Of a stretch of DNA of 64,000 nt, positions 1 through 10,394 are shown piece after piece; the first letter of the stretch is position 1, and each line of letters begins with the position of its first letter. A model generated the notes under the pieces. That model was given only the letters and a program-made list of their open reading frames with translations. It was not told where the DNA came from and did no database searches. This DNA comes from Papio anubis (Eukaryota > Chordata > Mammalia > Primates > Cercopithecidae), in the NCBI RefSeq assembly GCF_008728515.1, contig NC_044995.1, positions 11,977,104 to 12,041,103 on the forward strand. The letters are read 5' to 3'. Both the position numbers and the translations under genes were made by a program.

Positions 1-125
1 GCTCTGAAGATCCTCTTTGAGTCCTTCAAAAGAAGGAAGGATTGGAGTATCAGCGGTAGGAAACTGAAATCCAGTCCCATCTCCAATTACAACAGGCTCC
101 AGATGAGTCCGAGAGTTCTTGACAC

Positions 126-300
126 TCATTTCTCCTCCATTCTCCATTTCCTACTCCATCATCTCCATCTTCTCCATCATCCCCATCTTCATCATCATCT
201 CCATCTCCATCATCATCTCCATCTTCATCTCCATCTTCATCTCCATCTGCATCATCTCCATCTCCATCTCCGTCATCATCTATCATCTCCAATCTCCATC
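126..300. repeat. CATCTC/CATCTT-type microsatellite
   Basis: Imperfect tandem array of 6-mers and trimers (tcatctccatct) ending about 40 bp before the ZNF419 promoter motif. It creates spurious acidic or His/Leu-rich reading frames on both strands. Positions 1-125 to its left show no gene or repeat that I recognise. Confidence 0.9.
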
Positions 301-319
301 TCCGAAGTTACGCCCACTT

Positions 320-656
320 CCTCTAAGTTTGGCGCCATGGGAACTACATCGCCCAGCTGCTGCGCCTGAGCTGCGATGTCTGGCCAATGAAGTGCGAGGC
401 TCGCCCGAACGTGCGACGCGCACTGGGCGGACTTCCGCTGCCCCCTCTGGGCGGCTGCCTCTTGCTGCTGCTGTGGAGATCCCTAGCCTGGTGGAAGCTG
501 ATTGTGCGCTGAGGCAACCAGCCCCGGAAGGCGCGGTGGCTCGGCGTTCTGTTCTCACCGCTCAGAGGCGGGTCTGAGGCTCGGTGGCGGCTCCCAGGGT
601 GACCCGGGCCCTCTCCTCGGTTGTTGTCTCCCCGCCCGCTCTACCCACAGGCTCGG
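320..656 (+). promoter_or_regulatory. ZNF419: CpG-rich promoter and 5' UTR of ZNF419
   Basis: GC- and CpG-rich stretch directly upstream of the first coding exon. It contains actacatcgcccagctgc at 343-360, which resembles the ZNF143/SBS (STAF) element ACTACANNNCCCAG. The promoters of ZNF549 and ZNF550 in this window have the same arrangement. No TATA box is evident, as is usual for KZFP promoters. The transcription start is inferred to lie within about 50-100 bp downstream of the motif. Confidence 0.7.
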
Positions 657-3600
657 ATGGCGGCGGCCGCGCTAAGGGACCCCGCTCAGGTGAGCGCCGC
701 GTCCTCCCGGCCTCCCTGAATCCTGCAAAGCCCGTGAGGGCCGCCTGCCTGTGGGTCCCCGGGTGCAGAACTGTGGGGCGTCTGTATGAGGTCCCACTGA
801 CACGCAGGTGGGATGGGGTGGGAATGGAGGGCAAGGGGTCCGGCCAGCCCCGGCGAAGATGTGGAGGGCCAGCGAAGTCCTTCCGAACTTGAGGCCTCCT
901 GGGTGTCCGTAGTAGGCAGTTTGGGAAGGGACCAGTCAGCAGTGAGCGACGCAGTCTGAGAGCTGCCCCTTCATCCTGGGAGGGGTCTACAGTGGCCGCG
1001 GAGGGCTGGAGACAGAAGAGTGACACGATCTGTCTCTCTAAGTTTGCCAAAGGCCTCTCAAGGCAAAACAGACTGGGATGGGGGTGAGGCGGGTGAAGAC
1101 AGACCTGTGAGCAGGGTAAATTCAGCAGATTTTTAGTGGAGAGTCTACTGACTGGGGCCATAGAGGCGGGAAGTGGATGAGGATCTCGATGGATTTCAAA
1201 AACTGAACAGGAGGGAATTCCTGCTGCATCACATGTGACTATGAGCAGTGCAGGGAAATGAAGAGCCATTCTGATTTTGCACTGGTACTTTCGCCTGTCC
1301 CGAACAATCGCGGCAGCCGACGGAGACGTGTATACCGCTGCTGGCTGGCCCTGTGCCATGGCTCTGAGTATCCCAGAGTGGAGGTATCGTGTCCACATGG
1401 GCAGCCGGAAGGCCTGGGACTCCTATTTATAGGAGGGAGAGAATCTTGTTGCCTTTCTTTTCTTCAGATGCAGTGGTCCCTGAGGTGAGGGAAGGAGAAA
1501 TGGGCTCAGAGGGCCGGGCAGCCCCTACAGCCTGGGGGTCAAGTGTCTGAAGTGGTTCTGTCTGGTGCCCGCAGGAATGGAGGGTTATAGAGCATGAAGA
1601 CCCAGACTGGATGGAGACTGCAGTGTTGGGGTAGTATAGGTTTGCTACTCCAGGCTCTGCAGTTCCTCATGTCTGTCCATGTGGGATAAGGAAAGGTCAG
1701 CCAGGCTGGTGGAGCAGCCCCTTTGCGCCCAAGCTCCCCAGCCATCAGCACAGTGAGGGATGATCAACTGCTCTAATAGAAGGGCTCTCAGCAGGATTGC
1801 CTTCAGGGGAGTATATAGCAGGCAGCCAGGTTGCCAAAAGGAAACCCACATTTTCTTCCTCTTTCTTTCTTTCTTCCTTTCTTCCTTTCTTTCTTTCTTT
1901 CTTTCTTTCTTCCTTTCTTCCTTTCTTTCCTTTCCTTCCTTCCTTCCTTCCTTCCTTTCCTTCCTTCCTTTCCTTCCTTTCTTCTTTCTCAGAATTCTGC
2001 CATTGTGATCTGCCCACCTCAGCCTCCCAAAGTTGGGATTACAGGCTTGAGCCACTGTGCCCAGGCAGAAACCCATATTTTTAAAACCTGCCAGTTTATT
2101 TGCACTGAAAATGTTGACAGAGGCATTACTTATGTGTACAGTAAGAGTTGATACTTAGTCCTAGACACATAAGAATGAGTTTGATACAAACAATAGTCCT
2201 ATTGAGTGAATACCATTATTATTGCCGTGTTGCAGATGGCAACACCAAGGCACAGGGAAGTTGAGCATTTTTCCAAGGGCACACAACAGGTAAGAGGCAT
2301 CACTAAGAACCAAAGCCCAGATTGTAGATACTCAGGCACACCTGACTCCAGGCTAGATGAGGGGGCTTGGATGATCCTTTGGCAACGTCACTGTCTGGTT
2401 CTCATTGCCTTGATTTTCCATAGGTTCTTGTGACTGCAGTTACTTGCATATCATAAGGAGGTAAATGGAGGATTTCTCAGGTCCTCACCCTGCTCAACTC
2501 CTACCTACATGGTCTTCAGAATCGTAGTGTCTTGAGACTCCTTGCTTGCTATTATCCCTACCCTTCCATTTGAGTTCCCTGGAAAACAGTCCTACAGTCA
2601 GGGTCCTGAGTCCAGACTATATATTATTATTATTTATTTATTTATTTTTGAAATGGAATTTAGCTCTTGTTGCCCAGACTGGAGTGCAATGGCGTGATCT
2701 CGGCTCATTGCAACTTCCGCCTCCTGAATTCAAGCGATTTTCCTGTCTGAGCCTCCTGAGTAGCTGGGATTACAGGCACATGCTGTCACACCTGGCTAAT
2801 TTTGTATTTTTAGTAGAGATGGGGTTTCTCCATGTTGGTCAGGCTGGTCTCGAACTCCCGATCTCAGGTTATCTGCCTGCCTCTGCCTCCCAAACTGCTG
2901 GGATTTTAGGCATGAGCCACCACACCTGGCTCAGATTATATGTTATATGGAGAGGTTCTCATTTCTGGCAACCAATGACAGGAGGTTTAGAAGGCATAGT
3001 GATCAACATGAGAAAATACATGGATTTAAGTTTGAGCTGGAAATGCTTTAGGTAACCTAGATCTCCATTATGTCTTAAATATTTTCAATCAAAGGCACAA
3101 GACCCGAAGTGGCCAATAATGATGACCCAAATTTCATTCCTGTATTTTGTTTGCTCTGTTTCATTCCTGGAATATCAGGAAGGATGGAAATGGGGAAGGC
3201 TATGCAGGGATTATGGCCCAGTCTTTTTTTTTTTTTGAGATGGAGTCTCACACTGTCACTTCAGGCTGGAGTGTGCAGTGGCTAGTCCTACCCCTGCAAG
3301 CTCTGGCTCCTGGGTTCAGGCCATTCTCCTGCCTCATAGCCTCCGGAGTGGCTGGGACTGCTGCCCTCACCACGCCTCGCCAATCTTTGGTAGTTTTAGT
3401 AGAGATGAGGCTCTCACCGTGCTGGACCAGGGATGGTCTCGGATCTCCTGACCTCGTGCTCTGCCTGCCTCGGCCTCCCAAAGTGCTGGGATTACAGGTG
3501 TGAGCCACCGCGCCCGGCCTGGAGTCTGTGTTTTTTAAGTAGATATGAGCAGATTTTCTAAAGTGTAGGGTGGGAGGAAGAGGTTACTGGTAAGAGTAGT

Positions 3601-6600
3601 TTTCAGTGGGAATAATTAAGTTAGGTTTTGGCCGTGTTGCTATGAGATGTTCCAGAGACCCTTGAGTCGATTCGTTGAGTGGGCACCTGGACAAAGAAGT
3701 CTGGAATTCAGGTGAAGGGTTCAGATTGGAAATACACACGATACAGTTGGTGTGTGCACCAAATGGGGTAGTGGAGCAGATTTAGGAGGGAGCATCTTGA
3801 GGTCCTATTGGTAATGCCATTAGGTAATAAGGGAGAATAGGGGCGAAGAACTGATTCTCTTGCTTGGATACCTGGATGGGAGTGGTAGGCTTCACAAGGA
3901 CATGAGGGAGAATGGTGGCCATGGGGAAGGGGATGTAGTGGTGAGGAGGGTCTGGTTGGTGACCAAAGTTCCTGTGGGGGTAAACATGAGATGGACATGA
4001 AGATGAAGCGATAGTGACGTAAGATGACAGGAAGGCAGGCACTGCTGCTTATTCATCCAACTGTGGGATCACAAGGCTTTTGTTCTTACCTGAGACCGGG
4101 GGAGCTTCTCAGGCTGCTGGATTAGCTCAAGATCAAATGAGGTCATCTGGGAGAATTGCTGGGCCTGGTTTGGGAGACTTGGGCTTCTTTTTTTTAATTT
4201 TAATTTTTATTTATTTATTTATTTTTTTTTGAGATGGAATTTCACTCTTGTTGCCCAGGCTAGAGTGCAATGGCAAAATCTTGGCTCACAGCAACCTCTG
4301 CCTCCCGGGTTCAAGCTGTTCTCCTGCCTCAGCCTCCCGAGTACCTGGGATTACAGGCATGTGCCAACACACCCAGCTAATTGTGTATTTTTTGTGGAGA
4401 CGGGGTTTCTCCATGTTGGTCAGGCTGGTCTCGAACTCCTGACCTCAGGTGATCCACCTGCCTCGGCCTCCGAAAGTGGTGGGATTACAGGCATGAGCCA
4501 CCACACCCGGCCTGGCCTGCGATTCTAATGAGAGTCAGAGGAAGGCTGACATTGGGAAGGGACAGCTTCTCAACACAGATATGGAAGAGTGCCAAAGGCG
4601 TCCAAATATGTGTGCAATTCCAAGTAGCTGAAGGTGAAGCAACAAAACGAGCCAGGTAGGGAGGCCTCCAAAGTGAGGCTGAGGGTTGCCCTTGGCAGTC
4701 AGTGCCATTGGAGGTCTAGGATGGGATGGTGTTCTGATTGCATTTGGTAAGTGCCCTCTGGATGCCATGTGTAGACTAGAATGTAGTGACACTAGGGGAG
4801 GTACATAAGGTGGTATAGGGGGCAGTGGTTGTGGTACAGAGTATGTGTACATTCTAATGAGTATAAACAGATGTCCCCAGGGACCTTGTATTGGGGACTT
4901 CAGGGAGAACACTACACAAATTTAATTGTATTTGGGAAACACAATCTGGGGATCCAAGGTGAGTTGTGTGGCTAGAGAAGAGTAGGACTCTGCATACCAT
5001 GCCCAGAGCTGAAATGGACTATATCTGCCTACCTGCCTGTGCTTGCTCAGTGGGAACATGAGGAGAGAGGGGGCATCAGTGGTTCTGGGGCAGGGTCTCT
5101 CCTCTGAGATGGGATTGAGGAAGAGGGTGAGCAGGGGTGGATGTTTAGGGGGATGCCTATATTCCCCAGTAAGGAGGCCACAGATAAACTCAACTCTCTC
5201 CATCTTAGCAGGGCTATGTGACCTTTGAGGACGTGGCTGTCTACTTCTCCCAGGAGGAATGGAGATTGCTTGATGAGACTCAGAGGCTCCTCTACCGCAA
5301 TGTGATGCTGGAGAACTTTTTCACCTCTCTGGGCCCTCTTGCAGCCACAGCCCACCCCAGCATCCTGGGCTGGACTTGTCTCTTCCTCCTTTTCCTAGTG
5401 ACAGGTCTGTTCTTCCCAAAGCTGAATTGTGGGCACTCATTCCTTCTCCAGTATCCCGAAGTAGCTATTGCACTGGCCTTCCAGCTGTGTATACTACCAC
5501 CTTCTCTCCCCGAGCTGCCCCAGAGCTGTGCAGGAAAGAGTTTGGGGGTCACTTGTCTCAGCCAACTTCTGATGGAACTTAACCTCTGGTGGCCTCTCTA
5601 GGCTCAGGACACTGTAGCAGATCTGTGGTAATTCTATTCCCCTACGTTCTGCCTGCCTCCTCTAGCCAACATACCTGTGCCAGCAATTGAGTCACCAATG
5701 GGATACAGCCTGACAGGCTTTGTCTCCCTTGCAAGACCCTCCTCCTCCAAGGTTCTTTCTGTACTATGTTTTTCCTGTGGTCCATGGCATGGATAAGTCA
5801 TTCTGGCTCAGTGCTGCCACTCACCTGTTGTTTTCCTTAGGACTTGCATCTTCCAAGACCCATGAAATAACCCAGCTGGAGTCATGGGAGGAGCCCTTCA
5901 TGCCTGCTTGGGAAGTTATGACTTCAGCCTTACCAAAAGGTACTTGGTGGGTGGAGCTCAGGGAGGTATGAACTCAGGGATGGGTTCATATCATACCAGG
6001 AGTCTTTCCAGTGGGCCCAGATATTTTGATACCAAGGCAAGGGGTCATCGCTGATTTCTATCTTTTCTTCCTCAGTCACCCATTTATATCTATTCTGATA
6101 TTTGACCCGGGGCCATTCCCCACCTCTCTGTCCTCCATGTTTCACCCAATCCTCAGCAGCACCTTTCAGCAGTGGCTTTCACTGAATGTATGGTGAGGTG
6201 GGAGCTTATCCTTGCATAGCGCTTGGACACCAACTCTTTCTTTCCAGTTGGTTTTTTTTTTTTGAGACGGAGTCTCGCTCTGTTGCCCAGGTTGGAGTGC
6301 AGTGACTTGATCTTGGCTCACTGCAAGCTCCTCCTATCAAGTTCATGCCATTTTCCTGCCTCAACCTCCTGAGTAGCTGGGACTACTGCCACCACGCCCA
6401 GCTAATTTTTTGTATTTTTAGTAGAGACTGGGTTTCACCATGTTAGCCTGAATGGTCTCGATCTCCTGACCTTATGATCCACCTGCCTTGACCTCCCAAA
6501 ATGCTGGGATTACAGGCATGAGTCACCGCGCCCATCTTGCAGTTGATTTTTTCTGGACCTGGACATAACCTTCTGTGCCATGTTGCTGTGTCTCCAGCAG

Positions 6601-7952
6601 CCAAAGTCCTGTGGAAAGCCATTTGCAGTGGATTTTGTTGGGGACTCTGCCTCTCCTCCCTGTGCTACACCCCATCCTTGCATCTTTGGTGCTCATGAGG
6701 CCTCCCCAAATCCGTGATCTAGCCAGGTTCAGCACTGCACAGCAGGCCCTTCCCCACCAAGCGCTAGCCCCCTCATTCTGCCAGCAGTCCCAGGCACTAA
6801 TTACTGGGTGTGTCAAACACATTTGTGAGAGTGCTGCCTCCTCACACCAAAGACTACGTTTACTTCATCAACATTTCTCTTCTTTCAGGTTGTTGGCATG
6901 GAGCTGAGGCCAAGGAGGCCCTTGAGCAGAGTGCTTCTGTAAAAGTGCCCAGTTCAAACGTTCAGCAACACCAGAAGCACTATGGAGAGAAACCCTTAAA
7001 AAGACAAGAGGGCAGGGTCCCAGTTTTGAGGAGTTGCAGAGTCCACCTGTCAGAGAAGTCCTTGCAAAGCAGAGAAGTTGGGAAGGACCTCCTGACCAGC
7101 TCAGGTGTTCTCAAGCACCAGATGACTCACACGGGAGAGAAGTCACATAGGAGCTCCAAAAGTAAGGAGGCCTTTCATGGTGGAAAAAGGTATTACAAAT
7201 GCAGTGAATGTGGGAAAGACTTTGGTCAGAAATATTTACTTGTTCAACACCAGAGACTACACACTGGGGAAAAGCCTTATGAATGCAGTGAATGTGGGAA
7301 GTTATTTAGCCATAAGTCCAACCTTTTTATACACCAAATAGTTCACACTGGAGAAAGGCCTTATGGGTGTAGTGACTGTGGAAAATCCTTTAGCCGTAAT
7401 GCTGACCTCATTCAACATCAGAGAGTTCACACTGGAGAAAAGCCTTTTACATGCAGTGAATGTGGAAAAGCTTTCAGGCATAATTCTACACTTGTTCAGC
7501 ATCACAGAATCCACACTGGAGTAAGGCCTTATGAGTGCAGTGAATGTGGAAAATTGTTTAGTTTCAACTCCAGCCTCATGAAACATCAGAGAGTTCACAC
7601 TGGAGAAAGACCTTATAAGTGCAGTGAATGTGGAAAATTCTATAGCCACAAGTCCAGCCTTATCAATCATTGGCGTGTTCACACTGGAGAAAGGCCTTAT
7701 GAGTGCAGCGAATGTGGGAAGTTTTTTAGCCAAAGTTCAAGCCTCATGCAACATCGAAAAGTTCACACTGGAGAAAAGCCTTTTAAGTGCAATGAATGTG
7801 GGAGATTCTTTAGTGAGAATTCCAGCCTGGTTAAACATCAGAGGGTTCACACTGGAGCAAAGCCTTATGAGTGCAGGGAATGTGGGAAATTTTTTCGCCA
7901 CAGCTCCAGTCTTGTTAAACATCGAAGGATTCACACTGGAGAAATACAGTGA
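657..7952 (+). CDS. ZNF419: KRAB C2H2 zinc-finger protein ZNF419 (4 coding exons)
   Basis: Nuclear KRAB zinc-finger repressor; binding to TRIM28 is inferred from the KRAB family. Exon 1 is 657-689 (MAAAALRDPAQ, donor gtgagc). Exon 2 starts at 5212 after 'ttagcag' and encodes KRAB-A (VTFEDVAVYFSQEEW...RNVMLENF). Exon 3 is 5841-5939 (KRAB-b-like, starts LASSKTHE). Exon 4 is 6889-7952 with nine intact C2H2 fingers after one degenerate finger. Finger contacts (-1,2,3,6) are QYLQ, HSNI, RADQ, HSTQ, FSSK, HSSN, QSSQ, ESSK, HSSK. The protein ends HTGEIQ. Oddity: the expected exon 2 donor after 5332 reads G|gcc, not gt. A donor after 5404 (acag|gtctgt) keeps the same phase and gives 462 aa; the old boundary would give 438 aa. 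An upstream optional exon at 2424-2460 is frameshifted. Identity is recalled from the human protein, with a near-identical finger array. Confidence 0.9.
1856..2067 (-). repeat. CTTT/CTTC pyrimidine microsatellite plus Alu fragment
   Basis: About 130 bp of (ctttctttc)n/(cttc)n at 1856-1990 runs into an Alu fragment in antisense orientation at 1998-2067 (gatctgcccacctcagcc...gcccaggc). The tract probably grew from an Alu-associated simple repeat. The rest of ZNF419 intron 1 before 2200 shows no other recognisable element. Confidence 0.8.
2200..2335 (-). repeat. MIR-like SINE remnant
   Basis: The text 'gttgcagatggcaacaccaa' and 'gggcacacaacaggtaagag' resembles the reverse complement of the MIR core and 3' region. 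A similar MIR-like stretch sits about 55 bp upstream of the ZNF549 microexon (23820-23935). It therefore seems to predate the duplication that made the two genes. Confidence 0.55.
2424..2460 (+). pseudogene. ZNF419: Decayed optional microexon of ZNF419
   Basis: Flanked by an acceptor (ttttccatag) and a donor (gtaaat), this 37-nt stretch aligns with the 39-nt microexon of ZNF549 at 23988-24026 in position, splice sites and the surrounding MIR. From memory, human ZNF419 isoforms carry a 13-residue segment (VPVAADLLTDHEE) here. This copy is 2 nt short, so inclusion shifts the frame and reads TAA at codon 11. Only the exon-skipping transcript would encode the full protein. Confidence 0.6.
2637..2933 (-). 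mobile_element. Alu (AluS-like), antisense
   Basis: Full-length Alu in reverse orientation in ZNF419 intron 1, with a leading ttattta-type tail and ending ccaccacacctggc. Confidence 0.9.
3224..3519 (-). mobile_element. Alu, antisense, with many small indels
   Basis: Alu in reverse orientation from poly-T to gcgcccggcc. Unusual single-base insertions and deletions occur through the body (cctcatagcctccggag, ggaccagggatgg). See the finding on possible consensus errors. Confidence 0.85.
3520..4221. other. ZNF419 intronic sequence without recognised gene
   Basis: Moderately GC-rich intronic DNA. Short reading frames on the minus strand lack any domain. It may be an old L2-like remnant but I cannot assign it. 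Confidence 0.4.
4222..4512 (-). mobile_element. Alu (AluS-like), antisense
   Basis: Full-length reverse Alu, preceded by a tttatttatttattt tail and ending cacacccggcc. Confidence 0.9.
4513..5211. other. ZNF419: ZNF419 intron 1, 3' part
   Basis: No repeat or gene recognised. The last part (ctctctccatcttagcag) is the pyrimidine tract and acceptor of the KRAB-A exon. The sequence upstream resembles the matching part of ZNF549 (about 28270-28366), as expected of paralogues. Confidence 0.5.
6252..6537 (-). mobile_element. Alu (AluY/S-like), antisense
   Basis: Reverse Alu in the intron between the KRAB-b-like and finger exons of ZNF419. The flanks share ccagttg/gcagttg, a probable partial target-site duplication. 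Confidence 0.9.
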
Positions 7953-8212
7953 TTGTGGGAAATCCTTTAGCCAGCATTTCAACCTCATTCAACACCAGAA
8001 AGTTCACAGGGGAAAAAAGTCTTGAAGGTAACAAATGGAAATCCATTAGCTACACTTCCAAACTCATTCAACACTGGACAGACAGTTCACAGAGTGGACA
8101 ATGTAGTGAATATGGAGAAAGGACTCAGCCAAAGGCCTAACCTTAATCAACACCAGAAAGTTTAGACTGGAGAAAGGCCTTAGACTGTCGCTGATTCAAT
8201 ATGATTCACCTT
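7953..8212 (+). pseudogene. ZNF419: Relic C2H2 finger sequence in the ZNF419 3' UTR
   Basis: Directly after the TGA, another frame reads SDCGKSFSQHFNLIQHQKVH, a full C2H2 finger. Weaker finger-like pieces follow (FNTRKFTGEKSLE in another frame, 'aaactcattcaacactgg'). The array was once longer. A frame change in the linker after finger 9 ended the protein early. Confidence 0.8.
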
Positions 8213-8690
8213 GCCGGGCACGGTGACTCATACCTGTTAATCTTACCACTTTGGGAGGCTGAAGCAGGCGGATCACAAGGTCAGAACATCGAGACCATCC
8301 TGGTTAACACGATGAAACCCTGTCTCTGCTAAAAATACAAAAAATTACCAGGCGTGGTGGCAGGCGCCCATAGTCCCAGCTACTCAGGAGGCTGAGGCAG
8401 GAGAATGACGTGAACCCAGGAGGTGGAATTTGCAGTGAGCCGAGATCCCACCACTGCACTCCAGCGTGGGTGACAGAGCGAGACTCTGTCTCAAAAAAAG
8501 AAAAACAAAACAAAAACCGGGCGTGGTGGCAGGCACCTGTAGTCCCAGCTACTTAGGAGGCTGAGGCAGGAGATTCACTTGAACCTGGGAGGCAGAGATT
8601 GCATGGAGCCGAGATCACGCCACTGCACTCCAGCCTGGGTGACCAAGCGAGACTTCATCTCAAACAAACAAATAAACAAAAAACCCAGAA
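8213..8690 (+). mobile_element. Alu followed by a truncated Alu, both sense
   Basis: A complete Alu (8213-8515) is followed at once by a second Alu lacking its first part (8518-8690, starts gggcgtggtggcagg, ends with an aaacaaacaaataaac tail). Both lie in the presumed ZNF419 3' UTR. Confidence 0.9.
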
Positions 8691-8964
8691 ACTCTGAGGA
8701 TAATCTTTATGAGGGAGTTGGCAATTGAATGTCATTCATCTAAATATGCACACTGGAGGCAGGATGAGAATTCCTGACAGATTGTCCCTCCGAAGAAGAT
8801 AGCCCTCTGCCTTGGAGCTCCAGAGAGAGGGAGCCCTGTATTCTTGGCTGCACCAGTCAAATGGAGTTTTCATCTCGCTGAGTTTGGAGTTGGGGGAGGA
8901 AAGGAGTGGTCTTGGTTCAGATGTGACTGACTTTTGCTGTTCTTATGAATGTTAGATCTTCTTT

Positions 8965-8970
8965 AATAAA
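8965..8970 (+). terminator. ZNF419: AATAAA polyadenylation signal, likely for ZNF419
   Basis: First canonical AATAAA on the plus strand after the ZNF419 stop, about 1 kb downstream and past the Alu pair. Use is inferred, not shown. Confidence 0.45.
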
Positions 8971-8999
8971 TATTTATTTGCCGTACACCCTTGTGACCA

Positions 9000-9785
9000 T
9001 TTCCAGAGACTGAATTGTGTTTTTATAATGTTCACCCTTTTGGCTGTGTAACAGGGCTGCAAAGCTCCTCAGTTATTCTGTAAGTGGATCAAAATGTTTG
9101 AAATTTTAGTTGCCAAATTGTGTTCTAAATGGTTAGCATTTCGTATTTCCTCCAGGAATATATTAGGTTTTCCATTTCTTCACATTACTGACAATTTATA
9201 TGTATGGAAATCATAGGCCATTCATTTTAGCCATTTTACTAAATATGCAGTAGTATTTCATTGTAGTTCTTAATTTGTGTTTTTCCAATGACTTAGTTTT
9301 CAGCTTTTTTTAATGTGCTTATTTGTCACTCATATATCTTCGTTAGTAAAATGTCTGTTGGTATTTTTTGCCTGTTTTTTAAAACATTTGGTTGGTTGCA
9401 AGTTCTTAACATTTCTGAAGACAAATTCCTTATTTGATATAAGCGTTGGGAATATTTTTTCATTGTCTGTGGCTTTTGTTTTCTTTTTTAAAATTTAGAG
9501 GTGTGGTCTTGCTATGTTACATAGACTAGTCTCTTAACTCCTGGCCTCAAGTGGTCATCCTGCCTCAGACTCCCAAAGTGCCAGGGTACAGGCATGAGCC
9601 ACCATGCTTGACCTTGTTTTCAGTTCTTAACAGTATCTTTCCTAAAGCAGATTGTCTTAATTTTATGAAGCCCAGTTTATCCATTTGTTATTTTATTCAA
9701 TATGCATTTGGTGTTGTATTCTCATACTATACCATATCTTTGCCTATAAATAAAACCCTTACATGAGTATGCTACTGTAGTCTTA
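9000..9785 (-). mobile_element. Old L1 fragment, antisense, with nested Alu monomer
   Basis: Text such as 'atgtgcttatttgtcactcatatatcttcgttagtaaaatgtctgtt' (read in parts) is diverged antisense L1. A single Alu/FLAM-like monomer interrupts it at 9488-9613. Confidence 0.65.
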
Positions 9786-10394
9786 AGAATCTTTTTAAAT
9801 ACCCAACTTCTGAAATATTTGTAGGTTTAACCTACAAAAAAAGAATTCAATTTATGTAGATAAAGAATTCAATTTAAATAGATAATGTGTACATACTCCC
9901 TATCTTTTGTGAGATATTCTAGCAAGCAGTGGCATTCCAGTAGCTTTGAGCATATTTAATGCCCAGTTATTGGTTTGTATAATTTTTTAATAAACGGAAC
10001 CAGAACTCCTTAGAGAAGAGGCTGTTTTCTGATTGTGGCAGAAAAGGTACAACATGAGTCGAGGAAATACTGCATTGGAAAGTAAAGAGATGCTCCCAGA
10101 ATAATGTTGATGTATTAGCTTTCTATTGCTATCCTGACAAATCACCACAAACTTACGGTTTAAACAATACAAATATATTATCTTACAGTTCTTTAGGTCA
10201 TAAGTATAATAGAGACATCACTGGGTTAAAATCAAAGTGTTGGCATGATTGTGTTCCTTTCTAGAGTTTCACGGAGAATCTGTTTCTTGCTTATTTTGAG
10301 TAGTTAGCATATTTAAGTTCTTTGTGGTTGTAGGACTGAGGTTCCTTTTTCTTGATGGCATCAACTGAGGGTCATTCCTAAAACATGTAAGAAC
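9786..10394. other. AT-rich intergenic DNA with an old interspersed repeat
   Basis: 9786-10110 holds nothing I can name. 10111-10330 (attagctttctattgctatc, caccacaaacttacggttta) matches a common medium-copy mammalian repeat whose family I cannot state with certainty. Confidence 0.45.

Noticed and set aside
50..369. Acidic and His/Leu-rich open frames on both strands
   Set aside because: They are translations of the CATCTC-type microsatellite and have no domain.
562..1398. 278-codon minus-strand frame over the ZNF419 promoter
   Set aside because: GC-rich CpG-island DNA commonly has long chance frames; no domain and no splice support.
1645..2151. Lys/Glu-rich and Phe/Leu/Ser-rich open frames
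   Set aside because: Produced by the CTTT/CTTC tract; all frames look alike.
5720..5971. Single-exon gene starting at 5720
   Set aside because: The 3' half is ZNF419 exon 3; the 5' half is intron read in frame by chance.
7190..7945. Regular 84-bp repeats resembling a CRISPR array
   Set aside because: They are C2H2 finger units in a coding frame, in a primate genome.
7302..7988. Antisense frames over the ZNF419 finger array
   Set aside because: Shadows of the 84-nt finger repeat; the periodic pattern (FSSVN...) is the complement of the linker codons.
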